A stretch of 64,000 nt of DNA from Shewanella psychrotolerans (GTDB lineage Bacteria; Pseudomonadota; Gammaproteobacteria; Enterobacterales; Shewanellaceae). The notes below the pieces were generated by a model. The model did not search any database. It was given only the letters and a program-made list of their open reading frames with translations, and was not told the origin of the DNA. Of this stretch, positions 27,557-36,206 are shown one piece after another (position 1 is the first letter of the stretch; each line of letters begins with the position of its first letter). Location of the stretch: NCBI RefSeq assembly GCF_019457595.1, contig NZ_CP080419.1, positions 2,480,001 to 2,544,000 of the forward strand, given 5' to 3'. The position numbers and the translations under genes were made by a program.

Positions 27557-29062
27557 ATGCCTATCGATATACCACTCTCTTTGCCTGAAATCATCGTGCT
27601 TGCTGCCGTCTCACTGTTATCTATTCTCATTGGCGCACTGTTAAATCAGCGTCTCACTCGTCAAAAATGGGAAGCTGTAAAACAGCAGCTTATCGAAGAG
27701 CAGCAACAGGCACTGCAAGATTGCCAACAGCAAGTTGACCTAATACAGGCAAAACTGACCGATAAGCAGGATGAAAACCATCTTTTACAACAAAAACTTG
27801 AACATCAAATATCCCTACTCGGAATGAGTCAAGCACAAGCCCAAAGAGCGACAGAGCTAGAAGAACAACTCCAACAAGTACAACGAAAACAGATGGAAAC
27901 GCAGCTGGCACTATCAAAATCCAATGCCATGCAGCAAACATTGACGGTCAAATTTGAAACTGAGCAGAAAGCCTTAGAAGAAAAAGTTGACCACCTAAAT
28001 CAATCGGAAAGTCGTCTAACTCAACAGTTCGAAAATCTTGCCAACAAGATTTTCGATGCCAAAACCCAGAATCTGCAGGTGCAAAATGAACAGCAGTTAT
28101 CTCATGTGCTATCGCCTTTTAAACAGCAACTAGAAGGCTTTAGAAAGCAAGTTCAAGAATCTTATACCGTTGAGCAAGCTGAAAGAAGTGCATTTAAACA
28201 TCAACTGGAATCCCTAAAGGCGCTCAATATACAAATGAGCCAAGACGCGGTCAATTTAACCAAAGCGTTAAAAGGAGATAATAAACAGCAAGGTAATTGG
28301 GGAGAAGTGATCCTCGAGCGAGTATTACAAGAAAGTGGACTGAGAGAAGGTCACGAATATGAAACCCAGCAAGACCTTAAAAACGATAGTGGTAAGCGAT
28401 TCAAGCCCGATGTGATTGTTCATCTCCCAGAAAATAAAGATGTGGTCATCGACGCAAAAATGTCACTTGTCGCCTACGAACGCTACTTTAATAGCGAAGA
28501 CGACTTAACAAAAACTGCCGCAATAAAGGAACATTGCAACTCTATTCGCGCTCATATTAAAGGTCTCAGCCAAAAAAATTATCAGCAACTACACGGCTTA
28601 ACAAGCCTAGATTATGTGCTAATGTTTATCCCCTTAGAACCCGCATTTTTACTCGCGCTAGAACATGAACCGAGTCTTATTAATTATGCTTTAGAAAACA
28701 ATATCATGTTGGTTAGCCCAACTAATTTATTGGTCGCGTTAAGAACCATCAATAACATTTGGCGCTATGAATATCAGAATCAAAATGCACAACGTATTGC
28801 CAAACAAGCGGGAAAAATTTACGACAAGTTATGCGGCTACCTAGAAGATATGGAAAAAGTTGGCCGTGCAATCGAATCCTTAGATAAGAGTTATGGTAGC
28901 GCTATGGGTAAGCTGGCTACAGGTAAAGGTAATTTGATACGTCAGGCTCATCAGATGCAACAATTGGGCGTGACAACCAGCAAGCAACTAGACAGCCACT
29001 TACTGGAAAAAGCACTAGATGAGCATCAAGGCAATCAAAGCGGTGACATAAAACTGAACTAA
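27557..29062 (+). CDS. rmuC: RmuC-family DNA recombination protein
   Basis: RmuC limits DNA inversions and is predicted to have a nuclease-like fold. In this 501-residue protein an N-terminal membrane helix is followed by a Gln/Glu-rich coiled coil (about residues 35-150) and the RmuC domain with GNWGEVILERVLQ and DVVIDAKMSLVAYERY, the latter resembling the D-(x)-AK core of restriction-like nucleases. The ATG at 27557 is the natural start. It is a single gene between msrP (divergent) and slt. Confidence 0.93.
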   Translation: MPIDIPLSLPEIIVLAAVSLLSILIGALLNQRLTRQKWEAVKQQLIEEQQQALQDCQQQVDLIQAKLTDKQDENHLLQQKLEHQISLLGMSQAQAQRATELEEQLQQVQRKQMETQLALSKSNAMQQTLTVKFETEQKALEEKVDHLNQSESRLTQQFENLANKIFDAKTQNLQVQNEQQLSHVLSPFKQQLEGFRKQVQESYTVEQAERSAFKHQLESLKALNIQMSQDAVNLTKALKGDNKQQGNWGEVILERVLQESGLREGHEYETQQDLKNDSGKRFKPDVIVHLPENKDVVIDAKMSLVAYERYFNSEDDLTKTAAIKEHCNSIRAHIKGLSQKNYQQLHGLTSLDYVLMFIPLEPAFLLALEHEPSLINYALENNIMLVSPTNLLVALRTINNIWRYEYQNQNAQRIAKQAGKIYDKLCGYLEDMEKVGRAIESLDKSYGSAMGKLATGKGNLIRQAHQMQQLGVTTSKQLDSHLLEKALDEHQGNQSGDIKLN

Positions 29063-29120
29063 TATTATGCTGGTTTTGTAAAGACGGCCCACATCAAATT
29101 AATAAAAGGAAGTTGAATCA

Positions 29121-31055
29121 GTGCTTATGAGTTTTTGCTGCAGTATTCGACATTTTTTATGTTATCTAACGATAACATTATTTTGGATATGTATTAATCC
29201 GGTTACTGCCGCGCAGTTAACCGACTCGCAGCAAACATATTTGGACGCCAGAAAAGCCTTAGCACAAGGCAACATAAATCAATTTATCCAGTTAAGAAAA
29301 CAGCTCGATGGCTACCCTTTAACTCCCTATCTTGATTTCCACGCCAATATCGACACTATCCTCGATTATCCAGGTACAAAAGCATTCACTGCAATTGAAG
29401 AGTTTAAGGACACACCTTTATATCAAAGTGCACGCTACCGTTATCTCATCAACGCAGGAAAAAAAAAGCGCTGGCAAGATTTTATTAAGATAAGCCCAGA
29501 ACTTCCTCGCAACATTGTGTTGCAATGCTTTTATTACCACGCTCAATTAGCACAAAATAACACGCAAATAGCGTTCAAAGGAGCCGAAAGACTCTGGTTA
29601 TATGGTCACTCTCGTCCAAAGGAGTGCGATCCACTGTTCAAAGCATGGGAAAAATCAGGTCATAGAACTCAGGAGCTACTCTGGTCGCGAATGCTACTCG
29701 CTTTTAACAGTAATGAGTTTGGCTTGTTGCGATATTTGGCCAACAAAACAACAGCTCACAAAACCGAAGCTCAACGACTATTATCTGTTTATAAAGATCC
29801 CCGTAGCCTAAGACATAGCAACAAATTTATGGCGAAAGCCCCTATCTATGGTGACATTGTCAATGCTGGGTTACGACGCTTAGCCAAAAAAGACCTCGAA
29901 CAAGCAACAGCTCTATACTTAACCTATGAAAAGGCAAATCGTTTTAGTGACTATCAAGCCGCTAAACTCAGCCGCTTCTTAATAAAAAGGGTACTTGTGC
30001 GCCAAGAGTCCACATTAAAAACGTTTGTTGATCAACGTTTGCCATCCATCGATAGTGATGATTTAAAAGAACTTCGTTTACGTTGGGCCATTCGAGAGCA
30101 AGATAATTCAACCCTAGATACACTATTGCCGTTACTGACCGAAGATAAACGTGCAAAAGCGCGCTGGCAGTATTGGTTATCCCGAAGTCAAACCGCACAA
30201 AATAACCAACAGGAAATACTTAAAAAACTGGCGCAGCAACGTAACTTTTATGGATTTACTGCAGCGAACCAGTTAATGCAAGATTTTGAATTACAACATC
30301 AAGATACCGCCCCTGATAAAGCGCTTGCCTCAACGCTAACAAATGATCTCGGTTTTGCTAGAGTCGTCGAACTACTCGCTATCGATAAGCAAATCGATGC
30401 AAGAGCCGAATGGGTATTCCTGCTAAATAGACACAATAATGCGATGCGAGCGCAATATGCCCTGCTTGCACTGCAAAACCAATGGCACGATTTAGCGGTA
30501 CAAGCCAGCATTCAGGGACAACTTTGGACAGATATGGATCTACGCTTTCCCTTAGCCGCTGATAACGCCTTTAATAAAGCGAGCAAACAAGCAGGTGTCG
30601 ATATTGATGAGATTAGAGCCATCGCTAGACGAGAGTCGGCTTTTTATCCTTATGCAACATCGGGGGTCGGCGCTAGAGGGCTAATGCAGTTGATGCCGGC
30701 GACGGCAAAAGAGATCGCTAAGAAAAGCGGTATCAAGTATCGAAATCAAAAAAGCCTTTACGATGTAGAAATTAACACTCAATTAGGCAGTCGTTACTAC
30801 GCCAGTCTACTTGAGCGCTTTGATAATAATCGCGTCTTAGCTACCGCTGCCTATAACGCTGGGCCCCATAGAGTCACCCGCTGGCTTAAACAGAGTAATG
30901 GGCAGCTCGATGTAATGGCGTTTATCGAATCAATCCCTTTCACTGAAACCCGAGAATATGTCCAAGCTGTATTAAGCTACAGAGTGATATATCAAACCAG
31001 ACAGAATAAACCCGCTCAATTATTTTCGCAGCAGGAACTATCGTTTAAATATTAA
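29121..31055 (+). CDS. slt: Soluble lytic murein transglycosylase
   Basis: Slt70-type exo-lytic transglycosylase of the periplasm. The 644-residue protein has a signal peptide ending ...PVTAAQL, a long superhelical U-domain and a C-terminal SLT domain. The catalytic Glu is in RRESAFYPYATSGVGARG, followed by LMQLMPATA and AAYNAGPHRV. The GTG at 29121 is eight bases after AAGGAAG and is preferred to the ATG at 29127. With MltD and the MltB-like enzyme this is one of three lytic transglycosylases in the window. Confidence 0.93.
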   Translation: MLMSFCCSIRHFLCYLTITLFWICINPVTAAQLTDSQQTYLDARKALAQGNINQFIQLRKQLDGYPLTPYLDFHANIDTILDYPGTKAFTAIEEFKDTPLYQSARYRYLINAGKKKRWQDFIKISPELPRNIVLQCFYYHAQLAQNNTQIAFKGAERLWLYGHSRPKECDPLFKAWEKSGHRTQELLWSRMLLAFNSNEFGLLRYLANKTTAHKTEAQRLLSVYKDPRSLRHSNKFMAKAPIYGDIVNAGLRRLAKKDLEQATALYLTYEKANRFSDYQAAKLSRFLIKRVLVRQESTLKTFVDQRLPSIDSDDLKELRLRWAIREQDNSTLDTLLPLLTEDKRAKARWQYWLSRSQTAQNNQQEILKKLAQQRNFYGFTAANQLMQDFELQHQDTAPDKALASTLTNDLGFARVVELLAIDKQIDARAEWVFLLNRHNNAMRAQYALLALQNQWHDLAVQASIQGQLWTDMDLRFPLAADNAFNKASKQAGVDIDEIRAIARRESAFYPYATSGVGARGLMQLMPATAKEIAKKSGIKYRNQKSLYDVEINTQLGSRYYASLLERFDNNRVLATAAYNAGPHRVTRWLKQSNGQLDVMAFIESIPFTETREYVQAVLSYRVIYQTRQNKPAQLFSQQELSFKY

Positions 31056-31194
31056 GCCTTATTTAATCGCTTCATAAACGGGTTTTGACCCAACAAAACA
31101 AGTTAACATTGCGATAACAATTGATTGGTTTTGTTTATTTAAACAACGAACAGTCTTTTGTAACCACAAGATGCTTGGACAACAGCACAATATT

Positions 31195-31213
31195 GTGAAT
31201 AATTATCATTTGC
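31195..31213. promoter_or_regulatory. Possible Fur-box-like site before the EAL gene
   Basis: A 19-base stretch with core AATAATTATCATT matches about 14 of 19 positions of the Fur consensus. It lies about 20 bases before the ATG at 31235. The region is AT-rich, so chance is a real alternative. Confidence 0.3.
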
Positions 31214-31234
31214 AAAAATGTATTGCTATTCTTA

Positions 31235-31951
31235 ATGATAAATCTTTGCCAATTATATTTGAGCTGCGAATACCAACCTTTAGTCGATGTTCAAACGGGT
31301 GATATTTTCGCTTATGAAGCACTATCACGTTTCTACGACAAAAGTGACGAAACTATTGCGCCTAATTTGGTATTTGACCAATTACACCATAATTTAGCCC
31401 AACTAGGTCGCATTGAATTTGCAGCAAAACACCTCCAACTCAAACACGCTCCTAAACAAATGCCACTGTTTATCAATCTCGATCCCCATGCGATTAACTC
31501 GGCGATACTCAATCACTTTATCAAGTTGTTTCGCCCTCACCCAGCAATTACGATTGAGATAATAGAAAACACCTGTGTCAATGACGCCAAACGTTCATTA
31601 ACCCTTGCAACTCATTTACAAGATGCACAGATCAATGTTGCACTAGACGATATAGGTGCGCCACATGCCATGCTGTCATTGCCCTTAATGGCCCAAATAG
31701 ACTGCTTAAAGTTTGACAGAAGTTGGTTAGCAAAAATGACCGATTCTAAACAAAGGAATCTGCTCAACGCATTAATTAAATTTGGGAAATCATCATATAA
31801 AACAACGGTTTTAGAGGGCATTGAAACATCTAAAGATCTGTTGTTGGCGAAAGAGCTTAGCATCGATCTCGTACAAGGTTTTTTATACCGTCCGCAATTT
31901 ATTAATCCGCCAGTGCGTCTATCGTTAGCGACTCTTTTATCACTCATCTGA
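31235..31951 (+). CDS. Stand-alone EAL-domain protein
   Basis: A 238-residue cytoplasmic protein that is nearly all EAL (c-di-GMP phosphodiesterase) domain. The signature YEALSR is present, as are FINLDP (Asn ligand), IEIIEN (Glu), LKFDRSW (Lys), LEGIET (Glu) and VQGFLY. The loop-6 motif, normally DDFGTGYS, is ALDDIGAPHAM; both Asp remain but the Phe-Gly-Thr-Gly part is changed. It may therefore be active, weakly active, or act by binding only. The ATG at 31235 is preferred over a TTG four codons upstream. No partner gene adjoins it. Confidence 0.85.
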   Translation: MINLCQLYLSCEYQPLVDVQTGDIFAYEALSRFYDKSDETIAPNLVFDQLHHNLAQLGRIEFAAKHLQLKHAPKQMPLFINLDPHAINSAILNHFIKLFRPHPAITIEIIENTCVNDAKRSLTLATHLQDAQINVALDDIGAPHAMLSLPLMAQIDCLKFDRSWLAKMTDSKQRNLLNALIKFGKSSYKTTVLEGIETSKDLLLAKELSIDLVQGFLYRPQFINPPVRLSLATLLSLI

Positions 31952-32121
31952 GCGATTTAGTAACGATTCCATAGGTAAAAAAACTAGCCAAGTTGTTACA
32001 GATGTCGCATAGTTAATTTTCATTAACATCACTTTATAAAGTTCTTATTGAGCATTTAGGTGCTTAGCTTGAATCCATAATTCAAAGCAAAGACACTAGG
32101 GTCTGTTTTAGAAGGAGCTTC

Positions 32122-33033
32122 ATGTCTCATCCAACCATTACGACACTACTAGCCCAACTGGACCGAGTATTACTGGGTAAACCTCACCAAATAAAATTGG
32201 CACTCACCTGTATCCTAGCAAAAGGGCATCTACTCATTGAAGATTTACCCGGTATGGGGAAGACCAGTTTATCGCAAGCGCTTGCTCAAAGTCTTGGGCT
32301 AAGCCATCAGCGAATACAGTTTACCAGTGACATGTTACCCTCTGATATTCTGGGTGTTTCAATATTCGATAAGGAACAATCCCAATTTATCTTTCATCCA
32401 GGTCCCATCTTTAAGCAGATGATATTAGCGGATGAAATTAACCGAGCGAGCCCTAAAACCCAAAGCGCGTTACTCGAGGCTATGGCCGAGCATCAAATCA
32501 CCGTAGATGGAATAACCCATACGCTACCGAGTCCATTTTTCGTGATTGCCACCCAAAATCCCAGTGAACAATCGGGAACCTACCCACTTCCTGAATCACA
32601 ATTAGATCGTTTTATGATGCGTTTATCTATAGGTTACCCTGATAGCAACGCCGAATTAGCCATGCTTAAAGGGCAAGATCTCTCACCGCAAAACCATCAA
32701 TTACCGCAATGCCTAGATCCCATTACGCTACAGACTTTGCAACAAGAGGTTGCTGCCGTTAAGGCATCAGATGCACTACTACACTATATTTTGGCGTTAA
32801 TTGCAGGCTCTAGACAGCTAAACGAGGGTTACGGCTTATCACCTCGCGCCAGTAAGGCACTACTCAATGCAGCCAAAGCGTGGGCCTTTATCGATGGGCG
32901 AAACTATATTGTTCCAGATGATGTTCAGGCGGTATTTACTGCCGTTGCGGAGCACAGATTACGCCATACTAGCCAGCAACAGGGTGAAGCACTGTCCCTG
33001 AAGCTACTTAATAGTATTAACCCGATCTTGTAA
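32122..33033 (+). CDS. MoxR-family AAA+ ATPase
   Basis: A 303-residue AAA+ chaperone-like ATPase. Walker A is in LPGMGKTSLSQ, Walker B in MILADEINRASPKTQ, and sensor 1 is in FFVIATQNPSEQ. MoxR proteins usually activate or mature a protein encoded nearby, often one with a von Willebrand A-like or DUF58 domain. Here DUF58 follows after only four bases and a transglutaminase overlaps that, so the three genes are one operon. The start has an excellent AAGGAG. Confidence 0.93.
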   Translation: MSHPTITTLLAQLDRVLLGKPHQIKLALTCILAKGHLLIEDLPGMGKTSLSQALAQSLGLSHQRIQFTSDMLPSDILGVSIFDKEQSQFIFHPGPIFKQMILADEINRASPKTQSALLEAMAEHQITVDGITHTLPSPFFVIATQNPSEQSGTYPLPESQLDRFMMRLSIGYPDSNAELAMLKGQDLSPQNHQLPQCLDPITLQTLQQEVAAVKASDALLHYILALIAGSRQLNEGYGLSPRASKALLNAAKAWAFIDGRNYIVPDDVQAVFTAVAEHRLRHTSQQQGEALSLKLLNSINPIL

Positions 33034-33037
33034 GCTA

Positions 33038-34042
33038 ATGGCTTCCCACGCTGAGAATACTAATCCAATAATGAGTCCGCTACATCAATGGTGGCTCTCC
33101 TGGCTTTCAAGAAGACTTCCCGCCCAGCATAGCGTCACCTTAGCCCATAAAAGTATCTTTATCTTACCCACGGGCTTTGGTTTATTTTGGTTGTTGTTAG
33201 TGGTGCTGCTGTTTCTGTTTGGTACAAATTATCAAAATAACCTCGTTATTGGCCTCAGCATATTGCTCTTGAGCATTTTTAATACCTGTATCATCTACAG
33301 CTACCGCAACTTAGCGGGGATGACACTTGAAGCGAAAACAGGGCCTAACGTCTATGTGGGGCAAAGTGTTATCTACCCTATAGTGCTAAGCGCGGCACAA
33401 ATTCAGCATAACGTCACCCTTAATTACCGCAGTAACCCAGTGCAAACGGTGGATCGTCTCGATGAACAAAAACAAACCGTGTTGCTGTCTTTTGCAAATA
33501 CCTCCCGAGGCGTGGTTCACCCTGGTCGAATTAAGGTCGAATCCCGTTATCCACTGGGTTTATGCCGAGCATGGTCCAATATAGATTTAGACAATAGCCA
33601 GATTGTGTTTGCACAGCCTAAGCCGTCAGAGAACACCTTAACTCAGCACCAAAATCATGCAGCAGAAGAGTCACATCAACACGGTAAGACCGTCGTCGGC
33701 GTAGAAGAGTTTAAAAGCTTAAAACCCTATGTCACAGGAGAATCACTAAATCAGATAGCATGGAAGCAATTAGCCCAAGGGCGCGGTATGTTAACCAAAG
33801 AGTTTGAACAACCCCTTAGCGCACCGCAATGGCTCATTTTCGATCCAACCAGCCATGACACCGAACAACAACTCAGTGAGCTAACCTGGATGGTCGATCA
33901 ACTTTCTCAACAAGAGCGGGTCTTCGGGTTGATATTACCAAGTAAAACAATCGCACCATCGGCCGGAGCGGCACACAGAGTCGCCTGTTTAACCGCGATT
34001 GCGACCTATCCTGAGCATGTGGGAGAGAGCCATGACGGATAG
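33038..34042 (+). CDS. DUF58 membrane protein
   Basis: A 334-residue protein with two closely spaced transmembrane helices near residues 45-90 (GFGLFWLLLVVLLFLFGTNY, then LSILLLSIFNTCI) and a cytoplasmic DUF58 domain with its hallmark EEFKSLKPYVTGESLNQIAWKQ. DUF58 proteins are typical partners of MoxR ATPases. It starts four bases after the moxR-like stop and its end overlaps the start of the transglutaminase gene, implying translational coupling. The exact role is unknown. Confidence 0.9.
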   Translation: MASHAENTNPIMSPLHQWWLSWLSRRLPAQHSVTLAHKSIFILPTGFGLFWLLLVVLLFLFGTNYQNNLVIGLSILLLSIFNTCIIYSYRNLAGMTLEAKTGPNVYVGQSVIYPIVLSAAQIQHNVTLNYRSNPVQTVDRLDEQKQTVLLSFANTSRGVVHPGRIKVESRYPLGLCRAWSNIDLDNSQIVFAQPKPSENTLTQHQNHAAEESHQHGKTVVGVEEFKSLKPYVTGESLNQIAWKQLAQGRGMLTKEFEQPLSAPQWLIFDPTSHDTEQQLSELTWMVDQLSQQERVFGLILPSKTIAPSAGAAHRVACLTAIATYPEHVGESHDG

Positions 34043-36062
34043 AGAGCAGGAGATCATTAGCCGTCATACCCTACTCTGGCTACTTATCGTCAATCTTGCG
34101 GTACTGCTGCCATTGTACGATAAAATGACCCCATGGAGCATGGCGATTTGTGGAATTTGTCTGTTGTGGCGAGTCGGTATTTTCGCAGGTAAAGTCGCTA
34201 GACCACCACGTTACTTAGTGACCATATTAGCCATTGGTTCAGCGGTGACTCTTGCACTTGTCACCTCTCAAATCGGGATGCTGAATGCCTTAGTTAACCT
34301 ATTGATATTAGGCTACGCGCTAAAATATATCGAGATGCGAAGTCGCCGTGATGTGCGAGCAATTGTGATCGTCGGCTTTTTTGTTATCGCAATGACATTT
34401 ATTGAAAAACAGAGTCTCTGGTTCACGTTGCAATTAACCTTAGTGGCAACCATCAACTTATGTGTGCTTGTCAGTCTATATAATAGCGATAATAAGCTCA
34501 GCAACACCGCAAAGCTTGGCGGCAAGCTGATGCTACAAAGTGTGCCACTGGCGCTATTGCTATTCATCGTATTGCCGAGATTACCACCCCTTTGGTTAGT
34601 GCCTAAGGCTAACAACGCCCAAACAGGCTTGTCCGATGAGGTTTCATTTGGCGATATTGGTAAACTGACAAAATCGGCAGCGTTGGCGTTTCGCGTTAGC
34701 TTTAATAATCAATCGCCAGCCAATAGCCAGCTCTATTGGCGCGCGTTAGTGATGGAAAACTATGATGGTAAAAAGTGGACCCAATCCGAACAAATAAAAA
34801 AAATAGAAGCGCTAAATCGCCGTGGGAACTATCGCCAAGCGCCTCAAGGCAGCGCGATAAACTATGACATCATTAGCGAACCGAGTTACCAACATTGGTT
34901 ATTTGGTTTGGATGTGGCCTATAGCAGCGCGAACGATGTGATTAACCTCCCAGATGGACGGCTATACGCTATCAGTTCCCTCGATCAAAAATATCAATAT
35001 TCGGTTAGCAGCTATCCTGATGCGATACTCGATAAAAGCCTGAGTGATGAAGGCCGAAAACGTAACCTACTCCTGCCGCAAAACAGTAATCCTAAAACCG
35101 CGCAGCTAGCACTGAAATTTAAACAGCAATACCCTAACGCCAAAGTGCGTCTTGACGCTATGATGAGTTACTTTAATACCTCGCCCTATTACTACACCTT
35201 GACTCCACCAGCCGTAGGCCCTCAACAACTCGATGATTTTTTGTTTGAAAATAAAGCAGGCTTTTGCGTTCACTACGCTAGTGCCTTCGCGTTTATGGCG
35301 CGTAAAACAGGCTTACCCGCTAGATTAGTCACTGGCTATCAAGGGGGCGAATGGAACCAAAGTGCGGGGTACATGAGTGTCTACCAGTATATGGCTCACG
35401 CTTGGGTAGAGGTGTGGCTCGAAGGCGAAGGCTGGGTGAGATTTGACCCCACAGCGATGATCGCGCCAGATAGGATCAACAATGGATTTGACGCGGTTTT
35501 TAATCCGGCACAAAGCTACCTACTTAACAGTCCTTTTAGCAGTTTGCGCCTGCGTCAATATCCACTGCTTAATAATCTCAGAATGTCCTTAGCCAGTATC
35601 GATTATTATTGGAGTAAATGGGTATTAGGCTTTGATAACGATAAACAAGAGCGGCTGCTAAAACAGTTATTAGGCGATATTACGCCGACTAAAATAGCCA
35701 TCTTTGTGATCTGTGCAATGGGCGTCATAGGCCTAGCAATCGCTTACAGCGTGGGGTTGTTACAATTTACTCGCCAGCAAGATAGAGTGGTCGCGGGCTT
35801 TGAACAAATAAGTACTATGCTCGCCAAAAAGGGCTTAACCCGGCATACCATTGAGTCACCACGAGAATATAGCCAGCGAGTCATCATGGCTTACCCTCAA
35901 TTGCAACAACCGTTAAGCCAGTTTATCGACTGCTACGTCAGTTTAAAATACAAACCGCTGGACGCTCAAAATAGGAAATCACTAATTCGTCAGTTCAAAC
36001 ATAGGCTCACACAGCTACGCATCGCAATTTTAAAACTGAATGGCCAAACTAAAAATGCTTGA
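34032..36062 (+). CDS. TgpA-like membrane transglutaminase
   Basis: A 676-residue membrane protein of the TgpA (DUF3488-transglutaminase-like) family. About six N-terminal helices are followed by a large periplasmic transglutaminase domain with the triad Cys in AGFCVHYASAFAFMAR, His in MAHAWVEVWL and Asp in WVRFDPTA. A further helix near residue 560 and a cytoplasmic C-terminal region (DUF4129-like) follow. The ATG at 34032 has GGAGAG before it and overlaps the DUF58 gene by 11 bases. The Pseudomonas homologue is essential; the substrate is not known. Confidence 0.9.
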   Translation: MTDREQEIISRHTLLWLLIVNLAVLLPLYDKMTPWSMAICGICLLWRVGIFAGKVARPPRYLVTILAIGSAVTLALVTSQIGMLNALVNLLILGYALKYIEMRSRRDVRAIVIVGFFVIAMTFIEKQSLWFTLQLTLVATINLCVLVSLYNSDNKLSNTAKLGGKLMLQSVPLALLLFIVLPRLPPLWLVPKANNAQTGLSDEVSFGDIGKLTKSAALAFRVSFNNQSPANSQLYWRALVMENYDGKKWTQSEQIKKIEALNRRGNYRQAPQGSAINYDIISEPSYQHWLFGLDVAYSSANDVINLPDGRLYAISSLDQKYQYSVSSYPDAILDKSLSDEGRKRNLLLPQNSNPKTAQLALKFKQQYPNAKVRLDAMMSYFNTSPYYYTLTPPAVGPQQLDDFLFENKAGFCVHYASAFAFMARKTGLPARLVTGYQGGEWNQSAGYMSVYQYMAHAWVEVWLEGEGWVRFDPTAMIAPDRINNGFDAVFNPAQSYLLNSPFSSLRLRQYPLLNNLRMSLASIDYYWSKWVLGFDNDKQERLLKQLLGDITPTKIAIFVICAMGVIGLAIAYSVGLLQFTRQQDRVVAGFEQISTMLAKKGLTRHTIESPREYSQRVIMAYPQLQQPLSQFIDCYVSLKYKPLDAQNRKSLIRQFKHRLTQLRIAILKLNGQTKNA

Positions 36063-36206
36063 TGTTTTTTCACTCTAACTCTTTCAATATCGATAAAATT
36101 CTGATGAGTTTCAATAGACATCAATCGCCAATCCCATAGAATGGATGGATAAATAATTGGCCCAAAGCGTTAACCGCTAACAGGCCGAATAGAGAATAGG
36201 CAAAGT

